DNA of 64,000 nucleotides from an uncultured Sulfurimonas sp. (GTDB lineage: Bacteria; Campylobacterota; Campylobacteria; Campylobacterales; Sulfurimonadaceae), in NCBI RefSeq assembly GCF_963662755.1, contig NZ_OY759725.1, positions 1,749,781 through 1,813,780 on the forward strand, in the 5' to 3' direction. Below, in pieces: positions 55,799-64,000 of the stretch. The first letter of the stretch is position 1; each line of letters begins with the position of its first letter. The notes beneath the pieces were generated by a model that was given only the letters and a program-made list of their open reading frames with translations, had not been told where the DNA came from and did no database searches. The translations under genes and the position numbers were made by a program.

Positions 55799-57423
55799 GA
55801 TTCAGACCTAAAATAAGTTAAAAATATATCTTCAAAAGTTTGAGCATCTGGATGCTGTTTATAGAGATTTTCTACTGTATCATCTGCTATCTTTTGACCT
55901 TGCTTTAAAAGAACAACTCTATCACAATATTCTGCTTCGCTCATATAGTGAGTGGTAATCAAGATTGATATTCCCCAACTCTCTTTTAGTTTATGTAGTA
56001 TCTTCCAAAATTGCGCCCTTGCAATAGTATCCACTCCACTTGTAGGTTCATCTAAAAACAAGATTACAGGTTCATGTAAAAGTGCAGTAGCGATAGAAAA
56101 TCTTTGGTTTACACCAAGGGGTAATTCCGTAGGAAACATCTCCATATATTTTTCAAAACCAAGTTCATAAGCATATTTTTTTATTCTATCTATGGCATCT
56201 GAAAGAGGAATTTTATGCATATTCGCAAAGTATAAAAGATTTTCTTTTACTGTCATATCATTATATAGAGCAAAGTGTTGTGATACATAACCTATTTTTG
56301 ATTTTAACTCTCTTCTGTCATCTTGAGTTTTAATACCTTTACCTAGAAGCCAAAGTTCTCCCTCATCTATGGCATAAAGTCCAAGTAGCATTTTTATAAA
56401 TGTAGTTTTTCCTGCTCCATTAGCGCCTAAAAGACCGAGTATCTCACCGCGTTTTAGTTCGATGTCAACTGATTTATTTGCAACAAATGAACCAAATCTT
56501 TTAGTGATTTTATGAGCTTTCATTACAACTTCTGGTATCTCTTGTCTTATCTCTCTTTGTTGCATCTCAATGGAGGGAAGTATCTTGTTTTGCTTTAGAG
56601 CGTTTACAAAAAAGAGTCCTTCAAGAGTTGGTTTAGTATGTTTAGCATCTAGTGAATTTAGAGAGTAAGTCCTTTTATCAAAACTTATAGAGTCATTATT
56701 GTTGTTATGTGATGACTCTTCATAGGTATATTTTTGTATTGATGAGAGTAGATTTTGAGAAGTTCCCTCGGCTATGATTTCGCCCTCATCAAAAAGCATT
56801 ACTCTATCCATTTTGCTAGCTTCTTGCATATAAGCTGTGCTAACAAGTATGATAGAACCCTCTTCTTTTCGTATATTGTCAAGTATTTCCCAAAGTTCAA
56901 GTCTGCTTAGTGGATCAACTCCTGTTGTTGGCTCATCCAATATAAGAAGTTTTGGACGGTGTAAAAGAGTACAAATAAGTGAAAGTTTTTGCATCATTCC
57001 ACCACTTAGTTTTCCCGCTTCTCTATCTACAAAATCATTAAGTCCAGACATATGTAAAAGTCTCTCTTTGTAGTCTAAAAACTTTTTGTCTTTAGTAATA
57101 TTTCTAATATCAGCAAAAAATTCTAGATGTTCTTGTACGGTTAAAGTATTATATAAAACAAGTCCTATTCCTTGTGGCATAAGTCCAAAATTTGATTTGA
57201 TTTTATTGGCTTGTTTAGGATTGTGATAAACTTCTCCTTTAAAACTCACCTTACCATCAAATTTTATAATACCAGCTATAGCGAGCATTAGTGAACTTTT
57301 CCCAGCTCCATCTGCTCCAATTAAACCAATGATTTCACCACTGTTTGCATTAAAAGAGACTTTTGAGATAGCCTTTACTTTTTTATAACTAACAGTTACA
57401 TTGCTTACTTCTAAGTCAGACAT
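55795..57423 (-). CDS. Tandem ABC transporter ATPase (YbhF-like)
   Basis: Both nucleotide-binding domains of the exporter are fused in one 542-residue protein. Domain 1: Walker A GLIGADGAGKSSLM (about 33), signature LSGGMMQKLSL and Walker B LLILDEPTTGVD. Domain 2: Walker A GLLGANGAGKTTFI (about 330), a degenerate signature LPLGVNQRFSI and Walker B LFLDEPTSGVD. The reduced second signature is common in YbhF-type proteins, so one ATP site may be weak. It is coupled to the first permease and follows the HlyD adaptor by two bases. Confidence 0.93.
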   Translation of the reverse strand: MSDLEVSNVTVSYKKVKAISKVSFNANSGEIIGLIGADGAGKSSLMLAIAGIIKFDGKVSFKGEVYHNPKQANKIKSNFGLMPQGIGLVLYNTLTVQEHLEFFADIRNITKDKKFLDYKERLLHMSGLNDFVDREAGKLSGGMMQKLSLICTLLHRPKLLILDEPTTGVDPLSRLELWEILDNIRKEEGSIILVSTAYMQEASKMDRVMLFDEGEIIAEGTSQNLLSSIQKYTYEESSHNNNNDSISFDKRTYSLNSLDAKHTKPTLEGLFFVNALKQNKILPSIEMQQREIRQEIPEVVMKAHKITKRFGSFVANKSVDIELKRGEILGLLGANGAGKTTFIKMLLGLYAIDEGELWLLGKGIKTQDDRRELKSKIGYVSQHFALYNDMTVKENLLYFANMHKIPLSDAIDRIKKYAYELGFEKYMEMFPTELPLGVNQRFSIATALLHEPVILFLDEPTSGVDTIARAQFWKILHKLKESWGISILITTHYMSEAEYCDRVVLLKQGQKIADDTVENLYKQHPDAQTFEDIFLTYFRSES

Positions 57424-57425
57424 TT

Positions 57426-58577
57426 TTATATTTGAGGTATCTCGCTAAGTGAAGCGGGAAGACCTTGTCCATCTATGGAAATAATTCCAACAGCAGGAAT
57501 CCCAATCTTTAGTAGCTTGTTTTCTTTTAGAGGTTTTAAATGAACTGCATATACTCTTTGAATTCTATCGCTTCTAACACTCACATCTTTTGGTGTGAAT
57601 TCAGCTTTAGCAGAGATGCGAACTACCTTAGATGCTATTGGCATATCAGGATTTGAGTCTAAAAACACAACCGCCTTATCTCCCACTTTAATCTTTCCAT
57701 TTTCCATAGTATCTATAAATAGTTTTAAGTACAAAGTAGAGGGGTCAAGTAAAGTTGCTACTATCATTCCTGAGCTAATAACTTCTCCAAGATGCGCTAC
57801 TTTTTCAATCACTACTCCATCTATTGGTGACTTAATAGTTAATTTATCTATAACAATCTGTAACTCTGTTTTGTTGGCTTCTAGTGCATCTATCTTGTTT
57901 TGTGAAGCTTCTAGAGTCGCTTTTAATGCTGTGATTTTCTTCATTTGAGATTTTGCTTGTTGAAGAGTGTTTCTAGCTATGGAAATGTTTGTTTGCGTTT
58001 GAGAGATATTTTGTTTTAAACTTAAGAGTTTATTTTCATTATCTGTTAGTTCAAGTTTTGAAAATTCATATTTTTGTTTTGCGATTAACTTTTTATCATA
58101 GAGTGATTTTACTCTTTGCAAATCTTTTTTATTTTGTGCTACTACCGCTTCTAAAGTCTTTATAGAATCTTGCAAAGACTCTTTTTGAGATTTTGCTATT
58201 TCTATACCTTCAAAAGCATTTTTTACATTTAGAGGTAAACTTTCTTTGGCGATTAAATACTCCTGAGTAGTAGCACTTAAAGTTTTTTTAGCAGCTTGAA
58301 TGTTTTTACTTAAAGCATCTAGCTTTGCCATATACTCTTCACTTTGTAGTATAGCAATTTGCTCATCTTTTTTTATCTGCTGTCCCTCTTGTATGTTTAC
58401 TTCTTTTATGCGACCGGCATATTTTGTGTTGAGAGCTATTAAGTCGCCATCCATTTTACCAGTTGCGGCTATTAAATTATCTGCTAATGTGTCAGGGTTT
58501 AATTTTTTATAAATAAAACCTAAAGCAATAATAAGAAGAAGTGCTACAATTATGTACATTCCATATTTTTTTATCAC
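57426..58577 (-). CDS. HlyD-family periplasmic adaptor (YbhG/EmrA-like)
   Basis: The 383-residue adaptor links the inner-membrane ABC exporter to the TolC-type channel. It has an N-terminal signal anchor (YGMYIIVALLLIIALGFIY), the first lipoyl half (RIKEVNIQEGQQIKKD), a long coiled-coil hairpin (about 80-240) and the second lipoyl half (IKSPIDGVVIEKVAHLGEV). It follows the TolC gene by 12 bases and precedes the ATPase gene by two, so it belongs to the same operon. Confidence 0.9.
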   Translation of the reverse strand: MIKKYGMYIIVALLLIIALGFIYKKLNPDTLADNLIAATGKMDGDLIALNTKYAGRIKEVNIQEGQQIKKDEQIAILQSEEYMAKLDALSKNIQAAKKTLSATTQEYLIAKESLPLNVKNAFEGIEIAKSQKESLQDSIKTLEAVVAQNKKDLQRVKSLYDKKLIAKQKYEFSKLELTDNENKLLSLKQNISQTQTNISIARNTLQQAKSQMKKITALKATLEASQNKIDALEANKTELQIVIDKLTIKSPIDGVVIEKVAHLGEVISSGMIVATLLDPSTLYLKLFIDTMENGKIKVGDKAVVFLDSNPDMPIASKVVRISAKAEFTPKDVSVRSDRIQRVYAVHLKPLKENKLLKIGIPAVGIISIDGQGLPASLSEIPQI

Positions 58578-58589
58578 TCTTTTGTCCTT

Positions 58590-59879
58590 TTAATTTTTTA
58601 GTGATGAGAGAAAAGTTTCATTATCAACTTCTAACAACAATTTTGCATATGCTTCGTAAAGTTTTGACTCTGTTTGAATAAAAAATGCTCTTGCCATTGC
58701 TGAGGATGAAATGGCTCTACTTAATACATCTGCATCTGTTAATTGGTTTTCAAACTCTCCTTGCACCAAGCTTTCATAGCTCTCTTGAGCCTTTAGTTCT
58801 GCCTTTGCTGAGACTTTTTGACTTAAAAGAGATTGATATGTTAAGTAGCTACTGTATAGTTGGGTTTTGATTTTGTCTGTGTAAGATTGCAAAACAAACT
58901 CACTCTCCAATCTACTCTCTCTTGCTGCTTGGATTTGACTATCGTCTTTAAATCCAGAAAAAAGGTTGTAATTTATCTTAAATCCTGTAGCACTTTTATC
59001 TTTGTTTGTGTATCCATCGCCATTTAAAGATGGAGTATCTCCTTGATAAGCTGCTTGAGCAAAGAGTACAACACTTGGATAATGCTTACTTTTAGCCAAT
59101 CTAACTTTGGTTTGTGCTTCTTCTATCATCAATCTCATAGAAAGAAGGTCTGGTCTTTTTTGCAAAGCTTTATCCTCAAGTTCTCTAAACTCTAAAGCAC
59201 CTATATTTGGCAACTCTTGAACCTCTGTTATTTTAGAGTTTGACATAAAGGAGAGTTGATTTAGAAGTATTTTGTATTGGTTTTTTGTATTTATTAACTC
59301 TGATTCTATTTTATGAAGCATAGATTCTATTCTGTAGAGTTCTGATGGAGTGCTTATGCCTGCATCAAAAAATCCTTTTGCTTTTTTATAGCTATCTTGT
59401 GTGGATTTTAGTGCTAATTCTTGAGAAGATACAATATGTTTAATCGCAAGAGCAGAGCTGTATGTGTGAACAATGTTTAAGTATAGATTTCTTTTAGCAT
59501 CATCAACTTTAAGCACAGCTCTAAGTTTTTTTAATTTTGCTTCATTTATTTGAGAACTAATAGCAAAACCGCTAAAGAGTGGATATGAAAGAGTTAATGC
59601 ACCATTGTACATATCTTGAGATTGCATCTGCATCTCTCCTCCAAAACTTGCAGGTAGATAGACTACAGGCTTTTCACTTAAGTAGGTGGCACTATATGAA
59701 GCATCTAAGGATGGGTAGTTGTAAGACTCAGCAACACTATGCAAGTTGTCATAAACTTTAACTTCTTGCTGTATGGCTTTAATAGAGGGATTGTTTTGAC
59801 TAAGTTCTATGATTTCTTGGAGCGATGAAGCAAAAGTGTTGATAGATAAAAATAAAATAATAAATAAATTTTTTTTCAT
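58590..59879 (-). CDS. TolC-family outer-membrane channel of the ABC exporter
   Basis: The 429-residue protein has a signal peptide (KKNLFIILFLSINTFA) and the repeated long-helix TolC pattern (IKAIQQEVKVYDNLHS, ATYLSEKPVV strand region, GALTLSYPLFSGFAISSQI, and the second repeat FKINYNLFSGFKDDSQI). It is the first gene of a five-gene exporter operon. I choose ATG 59879; the TTG two codons earlier would lie directly against the -10 hexamer. TATAAT ends seven bases before this ATG, giving a leader of about one base. Confidence 0.9.
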   Translation of the reverse strand: MKKNLFIILFLSINTFASSLQEIIELSQNNPSIKAIQQEVKVYDNLHSVAESYNYPSLDASYSATYLSEKPVVYLPASFGGEMQMQSQDMYNGALTLSYPLFSGFAISSQINEAKLKKLRAVLKVDDAKRNLYLNIVHTYSSALAIKHIVSSQELALKSTQDSYKKAKGFFDAGISTPSELYRIESMLHKIESELINTKNQYKILLNQLSFMSNSKITEVQELPNIGALEFRELEDKALQKRPDLLSMRLMIEEAQTKVRLAKSKHYPSVVLFAQAAYQGDTPSLNGDGYTNKDKSATGFKINYNLFSGFKDDSQIQAARESRLESEFVLQSYTDKIKTQLYSSYLTYQSLLSQKVSAKAELKAQESYESLVQGEFENQLTDADVLSRAISSSAMARAFFIQTESKLYEAYAKLLLEVDNETFLSSLKN

Positions 59880-59886
59880 AGCCAAA

Positions 59887-59892
59887 ATTATA
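59887..59892 (-). promoter_or_regulatory. -10 element of the ABC exporter operon (near-leaderless)
   Basis: TATAAT on the minus strand is followed by seven bases and the ATG of the TolC-type gene. No ribosome-binding purine run is present. Confidence 0.5.
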
Positions 59893-59969
59893 GCAGAGGG
59901 CTGATTAGTTTTACTTCAATGATTTGATTAGTTATGCTAAAATTTACAAAAATATTTAAATGGATAAAA

Positions 59970-60785
59970 ATGATTAAATTTAAAAACTTGATATATTTAG
60001 CAGTAGTTATGGTGATATTTTATTATATATTTATTGTAAATATATTTATTACATTTTGGGTTATAGTTTCTTTGTATATAGCCTTTAAACTTTATAAGTT
60101 TTATGCCAAAAAGAAATTAAATAACTTATCGAGTTCTAAAGAGTTGTTTCAAAAGAGTGAGTTAGGACTTTTTATAGCCCTTGTTGCTAAGGTTGCTAAG
60201 GCAGATGGAAGAGTTCAAGAGTTAGAAGCACAACTTATTGGCATCATGTTTGATGATATATCTAAAATATTTGTAGATAAAGAAAAAACTAGAAACATTT
60301 TAAAAGAGATTTTTAATGAAGAAAAAAAGAAAAACGATGATACGATAGAGATAGCTCAAGCTCTAAATAAACTACTTGGACGAAGTAGGCTAAAACGTAA
60401 GCAGTTTGTAGAGTTTTTAATTCAACTTGCATTTGTAGATAATGGTATCAGCTCTCAAGAAGATAAGGTTTTACGTGAAATTGTGCATGAGTTAAACATT
60501 TCTCCAAGCGAGTATGAAGCTATGCTAAGCAAGTTTGAAAATATGATAAAAAGCAAACAGCAAAGTATGAGCCTTGATGAAGCGTGTAAAATTTTAGGCG
60601 TAAGCAAAGAAGACGATCTAAATAGTATTAAAAAAACTTATAGAAAACTTGTTAGAGAATATCATCCAGATATTATTAAATCAAAAGATAAAAGTGAAAC
60701 ATATATAGAAGATGCAACAGCTAAAACACAGGAAATAAATCAAGCTTATCAAATCATAAAAGATTCAAAAAAAGAGTATAATTAG
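59970..60785 (+). CDS. TerB-like and DnaJ-domain membrane protein (DjlA-like)
   Basis: The 271-residue protein has two N-terminal helices (about 7-45), a TerB-like helical domain (LGLFIALVAKVAKADGRV, and FVEFLIQLAFVDNGISSQED) and a C-terminal J domain (ACKILGVSKEDDL, YHPDI with the HPD motif, EINQAYQII). This is the DjlA layout, a membrane-anchored co-chaperone for DnaK. ATG 59970 with GGAT upstream begins the first helix; an upstream ATG at 59934 adds a basic stretch of 12 residues and is less likely. It stands alone, divergent from the exporter operon. Confidence 0.88.
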   Translation: MIKFKNLIYLAVVMVIFYYIFIVNIFITFWVIVSLYIAFKLYKFYAKKKLNNLSSSKELFQKSELGLFIALVAKVAKADGRVQELEAQLIGIMFDDISKIFVDKEKTRNILKEIFNEEKKKNDDTIEIAQALNKLLGRSRLKRKQFVEFLIQLAFVDNGISSQEDKVLREIVHELNISPSEYEAMLSKFENMIKSKQQSMSLDEACKILGVSKEDDLNSIKKTYRKLVREYHPDIIKSKDKSETYIEDATAKTQEINQAYQIIKDSKKEYN

Positions 60786-60815
60786 CAAAAATAATTTTCA
60801 AGGCTTGAAACAAAA

Positions 60816-62339
60816 ATGCACGATATAGAAAATATTAAATTAGAATTTTTAAATTTGGATGATGCTACAGAATTGCAAGAAGCAATGATGATGTCTTATC
60901 CAAATTTACCAGATTCATATTGGAAAAAAAGTCAGATAAAATCTTTGACTGAAAAGTTTCAAGATGGTCAAATAGTTATTAAAGTTGATGGCGAGATAGC
61001 AGCTTGTGCACTCTCTATTATAATTGATTATGAAAAATTTTCTCATCATCATACTTACAGTGAAATAACTGGAAATTACACTTTTAATACACATAGTGCT
61101 GATGGAGATATTCTCTATGGCATCGATGTTTTTGTAAAGCCAAAATTTAGAGGACTTCGACTAGGTCGTCGTTTGTATGATTATAGAAAAGAGCTTTGTG
61201 AAAAACTAAATTTAAAAGGTATAGCTTTTGGTGGAAGAATTCCAAATTATCATAAATACGCAAATGAAATATCTCCAAAAGAGTATATAGAAAAAGTAAA
61301 AAGAAAAGAGATTCATGACCCTGTTTTAAATTTTCAGATGTCAAATGATTTTCATCCATCTAAAATTTTAAAAGGATATTTAGAAGGAGATTTAGACTCT
61401 GGAGAATTTGCGGTTTTACTTGAATGGGACAATATTTACTATGAACGTCCTAATACAAAAGCTACAACAAAAAAGAAGATAGTTCGTTTAGGTTTAGTGC
61501 AGTGGCAGATGCGACCTTACTCAAATTTAGATGAGTTGATGCAACAAGTTGAGTACTTTGTAGATACTGTTTCGGGATATCGCTGTGATTTTGCTCTTTT
61601 TCCAGAGTTTTTTAATGCTCCACTTATGGCTCAAAACAACCATATGTCAGAGCCAGATGCCATAAGAGAGTTAGCAAAACATACAGAAATTATAGTCAAA
61701 AGATTTTCTGAACTTTCAATCTCTTATAACATAAATATTATCACAGGAAGTATGCCAGAGATGAAAGATGGTAATCTTTTTAATGTTGGATATTTGTGCA
61801 GACGTGATGGTAGCGTGGAGAGATATGAGAAGATTCATGTAACTCCAGATGAAGCAAAAGTTTGGGGTATGCAAGGTGGAAGTACTCTTAAAACTTTTGA
61901 TACAGATTGTGGAAAAATAGGAATACTTATCTGTTATGATTCTGAATTTCCAGAGCTTAGTCGTATGCTTGCAGATGAGGGAATGGATATTTTGTTTGTT
62001 CCATTTTTAACAGATACTCAAAACGGATATTCTCGTGTAAGACTTTGTTCACAAGCTCGTGCTATTGAAAATGAGTGCTACGTGGCTCTTGGTGGAAGTG
62101 TTGGAAATTTACCAAATGTTCACAATATGGATATGCAGTTTGCTCAATCAGCAGTATTTACACCTTGTGATTTTGCATTTCCAACAAATGGTATTAAAGC
62201 AGAAGCAATCGCAAATAGCGAAATGGTTCTTATTGCAGATGTTGATATAGACCTTTTAACAGAGCTAAATAAATTTGGAAGTGTAAGAAATTTAAAAGAC
62301 AGAAGAAAAGATATTTTTGAAGTAGTTAAAAAATTCTAA
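60816..62339 (+). CDS. GNAT acetyltransferase fused to carbon-nitrogen hydrolase
   Basis: The 507-residue protein joins an N-terminal GNAT domain (about 1-215; acetyl-CoA pattern KFRGLRLGRRLYDY) to a nitrilase-family domain (about 225-507) with the catalytic triad Glu in ALFPEFFNAP, Lys in YEKIHVTPDE and Cys in ILICYDSEFPE. Fusions of this kind are widespread and uncharacterised; the nitrilase part resembles amidases acting on small amides. AAGG precedes the ATG. It follows the DjlA-like gene by 30 bases and may be co-transcribed. The in vivo substrate is unknown. Confidence 0.9.
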   Translation: MHDIENIKLEFLNLDDATELQEAMMMSYPNLPDSYWKKSQIKSLTEKFQDGQIVIKVDGEIAACALSIIIDYEKFSHHHTYSEITGNYTFNTHSADGDILYGIDVFVKPKFRGLRLGRRLYDYRKELCEKLNLKGIAFGGRIPNYHKYANEISPKEYIEKVKRKEIHDPVLNFQMSNDFHPSKILKGYLEGDLDSGEFAVLLEWDNIYYERPNTKATTKKKIVRLGLVQWQMRPYSNLDELMQQVEYFVDTVSGYRCDFALFPEFFNAPLMAQNNHMSEPDAIRELAKHTEIIVKRFSELSISYNINIITGSMPEMKDGNLFNVGYLCRRDGSVERYEKIHVTPDEAKVWGMQGGSTLKTFDTDCGKIGILICYDSEFPELSRMLADEGMDILFVPFLTDTQNGYSRVRLCSQARAIENECYVALGGSVGNLPNVHNMDMQFAQSAVFTPCDFAFPTNGIKAEAIANSEMVLIADVDIDLLTELNKFGSVRNLKDRRKDIFEVVKKF

Positions 62340-62344
62340 ACTAT

Positions 62345-62375
62345 ACTTGTCTTGACAACTATTGTTAAAACAAGT
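62345..62375. promoter_or_regulatory. 31-base palindromic operator of the MarR-type gene
   Basis: Outer arms ACTTGT (62345-62350) and ACAAGT (62370-62375) and inner arms TTGACAA (62352-62358) and TTGTTAA (62362-62368) share one centre at 62360; 12 of 15 pairs match. It covers the whole -35 region and touches the -10, so bound repressor would block polymerase. Most likely it is the autoregulatory site of the MarR-type protein encoded next. Confidence 0.7.
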
Positions 62376-62380
62376 ACAAT
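62352..62380 (+). promoter_or_regulatory. Near-consensus sigma-70 promoter for the marR-SDR operon
   Basis: TTGACA (62352-62357) and TACAAT (62375-62380) are separated by exactly 17 bases, unusually close to consensus for this phylum. The leader of about 20 bases contains GAGGAG before ATG 62406. Strong promoter plus overlapping palindrome suggests tight repression. Confidence 0.75.
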
Positions 62381-62405
62381 CGTTTTTGTTTAGCGAGGAG
62401 TGGGT

Positions 62406-62837
62406 ATGAAATTTAATATGGATGAATCGTTGGGTTTTGTTTTAAATAAAACAGCCTTGGCATCTAAAGCGAGTTTTAATCAACTTATAAAAAACTATGA
62501 GATATCACCTGAACAATGGTCTGTAATATTTAGAGTTGTGCAAAATGACAAGATAGGTCAAAAAGAATTGGCTGACACAACATACAAAGATCAAGGTAAC
62601 TTAACGAGAATGATTGATAAACTTGTTCTAAATGGTTACTTGGATAAGAAGAACCATGAAACAGATAGACGTGCTGTAGAACTTGTAGCCACAGACAAAT
62701 CAAAGTCCTTAGTTAAAGAAATCATCCCCATTTCTAGTCTATATAATGAACAACTCACAAAAGGTTTTAGCCAAGACGAAAAGTTAAAGCTTATAGAGCT
62801 TTTAAATAGAGTTTATAAAAATATCCAAAAGGATTAA
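62406..62837 (+). CDS. MarR-family transcriptional regulator
   Basis: The 143-residue dimeric winged-helix regulator has the helix-turn-helix with QKELADTTYKDQGNLTRMI and the wing NGYLDKKNHETDRRAVELV, including the DxR-x-V signature. I choose ATG 62406, since GAGGAG is six bases upstream; the GTG at 62400 is too close. Its promoter carries a near-perfect 31-base palindrome, pointing to autorepression relieved by a ligand. It is followed after two bases by an SDR gene that is probably its target and co-transcribed. Confidence 0.9.
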   Translation: MKFNMDESLGFVLNKTALASKASFNQLIKNYEISPEQWSVIFRVVQNDKIGQKELADTTYKDQGNLTRMIDKLVLNGYLDKKNHETDRRAVELVATDKSKSLVKEIIPISSLYNEQLTKGFSQDEKLKLIELLNRVYKNIQKD

Positions 62838-62839
62838 AA

Positions 62840-63544
62840 GTGGAAAATAAAGTTGTATTAGTAACAGGTGCAAATGGCGGTTTAGGGCGTGTTCTTGTAG
62901 AGAAAATTTTAGAGTTAAACCCAAGTAAAATTTATTGTACTGCTAGAGATATTAAAAGTTTACAAAACATCAAACAATTGAGTGAAACTATAAAAATCAT
63001 AGAGTTAGACATCGCTTCAAAAGAGTCTATAGATAAAGCAGTAGCAAATATAGATAGACTTGATATTCTTATAAATAATGCTGGGGTAAACTCAAATACA
63101 AAAATATTTGATGATAATTTTATAGACCTAGAAGTGAACCTAAAAGGAACTAGCAACTTAACGAAAGCACTTTTACAAAAGTTAAAAAACTCAAAAGGAA
63201 CAGTTGTAAATATCACTTCAGTATTGGCTCTAATTAACCTTCCTATGCTCGCAAACTATTGTGTTTCTAAAAGTGCATTACACTCATATACACAAGCCCT
63301 TAGAGCTGAATTTGGACTTTTTGGTGGTGAGGTTTATGAGGTACTTCCTGGACCAATTGATACAAGAATGACAGAAGGTTCACCGATGCCAAAAACAAGT
63401 CCGCAAGATATAGCAGATGCAATGCTAGAGTCAATGAAAAATAAAGTTTTTGAGATATATCCTGATAGCTTTGCACAAATGATTAAGCAAAGACTTCAAG
63501 ATGAGCCACAAAAGTTAATAGAAGAGTTTGCTCAATCTATTTAA
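62840..63544 (+). CDS. Short-chain dehydrogenase/reductase, MarR-controlled
   Basis: The 234-residue classical SDR has the NAD(P) loop VTGANGGLGRVL (residues 7-18), ILINNAGVN, Ser in VVNITSVLA and the YxxxK site ANYCVSKSALH; the C-terminal GPIDTRM segment is normal. The substrate is unknown. It starts at GTG with AAAAGGA upstream and is cotranscribed with the MarR-type gene, so it may detoxify or reduce the compound sensed by that regulator; this is inference. Confidence 0.9.
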   Translation: MENKVVLVTGANGGLGRVLVEKILELNPSKIYCTARDIKSLQNIKQLSETIKIIELDIASKESIDKAVANIDRLDILINNAGVNSNTKIFDDNFIDLEVNLKGTSNLTKALLQKLKNSKGTVVNITSVLALINLPMLANYCVSKSALHSYTQALRAEFGLFGGEVYEVLPGPIDTRMTEGSPMPKTSPQDIADAMLESMKNKVFEIYPDSFAQMIKQRLQDEPQKLIEEFAQSI

Positions 63545-63601
63545 ATATAGAGTAAAGTTCTTTAAAAAATATTAATAATAATAACTAGATTTTATTGGCA
63601 T

Positions 63602-63607
63602 TATAAT
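63602..63607 (+). promoter_or_regulatory. -10 element for the lipoprotein gene
   Basis: TATAAT on the plus strand gives a leader of about 41 bases with GGAG nine bases before the ATG at 63655. Confidence 0.45.
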
Positions 63608-63654
63608 TTCAAATTTATATATGTAGTATTTCAAAAAAACTTGGAGATACACAT

Positions 63655-64000
63655 ATGAAAAAAATTATTCTTGGATTGATGGCTACATTAGTTCTTTTAG
63701 GATGTAGTTCAAAAGATGCACCAGAACAAGCAGTTGAACCAAAGTTAGTAGTTGGTAAAAGTTTAGCAGATATGAAGCTTAACGATCAGTTTGAAAAAGC
63801 TCATACTCTAGATGCATCTACAAAAAAAGTAATATTTGCATATTCTAAAGATATAGCGCATACTTGTAATGACTTTTTTGTTACTCAATCGCCTACATAT
63901 TTGAGTGAAAATTATACGCAGTTTGTTGCAGATGTAAGTGCTGCACCTTCTTTAATTAGAACTATGTTTATACTACCGGGCTTAAAAGATTTTAAACACA
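63655..64000 (+). CDS. Lipoprotein, 3' end outside window
   Basis: The frame is open to the window end, so only the first 115 residues are seen. It has a lipoprotein signal peptide with lipobox LVLLGC (acylated Cys about 17), then a soluble part starting SSKDAPEQA. The segment KVIFAYSKDIAHTCNDFF, followed by TQSPTYLSENYTQF, looks like a thioredoxin-like or redox-type fold but I do not recognise a family. GGAG precedes the ATG. Preceded by its own TATAAT element. Confidence 0.7.
   Translation, partial: MKKIILGLMATLVLLGCSSKDAPEQAVEPKLVVGKSLADMKLNDQFEKAHTLDASTKKVIFAYSKDIAHTCNDFFVTQSPTYLSENYTQFVADVSAAPSLIRTMFILPGLKDFKH

Overview
The window is AT-rich, densely coding bacterial chromosome from a member of the Campylobacterota (formerly Epsilonproteobacteria), most like a free-living Sulfurimonas-type organism. 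The support is family-level: an HP0268-like nuclease next to miaB and a DUF374 acyltransferase, as I recall from Helicobacter; IAHQWRQPL-type histidine kinases; OprD-type and TorF-type outer-membrane proteins; and many redox, metal and c-di-GMP sensors. The gap-pgk-tpiA cluster plus ATP-dependent pckA fits gluconeogenesis in an autotroph, but that lifestyle is inferred. I see no phage, insertion sequence, CRISPR array or rRNA. No gene-free stretch exceeds 300 bases; the largest, about 245 bases, holds a tRNA-Val gene and the pckA promoter.

Layout. 1-2.4 kb: plsX (5' end outside the window), fabH, and a HIT-family hydrolase on the minus strand. 2.5-9.5 kb: DEAD-box RNA helicase, a hemerythrin-NIT-GGDEF diguanylate cyclase, rmuC and a membrane histidine kinase. 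9.5-15.2 kb: heavy-metal RND efflux operon with a small exported protein in front. 15.3-18.9 kb: PglF/CapD-like nucleotide-sugar dehydratase, response regulator, a 64-residue unknown, DoxX and PssA. 19-24.8 kb: iron block with two Fur-box-like operators, a porin-like protein without a visible signal peptide, feoA, feoB and a two-component system. 24.8-28.7 kb: MltF-like lytic transglycosylase, an OprD-type porin, rsfS and nadD. 28.8-32.6 kb: gap-pgk-tpiA and fabI. 32.7-35.6 kb: TorF-type protein, an isolated DppB-type permease and nusA. 35.8-41.3 kb: HP0268-like nuclease, miaB, DUF374 acyltransferase, a membrane protein, a Xer-type recombinase and three proteins that look like a PilM-PilN-PilO assembly trio. 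41.3-45.8 kb: tilS, rimO, a BaiN/HI0933 flavoprotein and two small envelope proteins. 45.9-50.3 kb: tRNA-Val, pckA, dedA and uvrB. 50.4-53.6 kb: a large SBP-PAS-PAS-GGDEF-EAL protein. 53.6-59.9 kb: a YbhGFSR-like ABC exporter operon with its own TolC. 60-64 kb: TerB/DnaJ-like protein, GNAT-nitrilase fusion, a MarR-SDR operon with a strong palindromic operator, and the start of a lipoprotein.

The most notable points are these. About ten genes that open transcription units have a -10-like hexamer ending six or seven bases before the start codon and no Shine-Dalgarno sequence, which predicts leaderless mRNAs. The divergent PilMNO-like trio has no secretin or ATPase beside it. The MarR operator is a 31-base palindrome lying on an almost consensus sigma-70 promoter. 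The tRNA-Val(GAC) appears to carry C33 instead of the near-universal U33.
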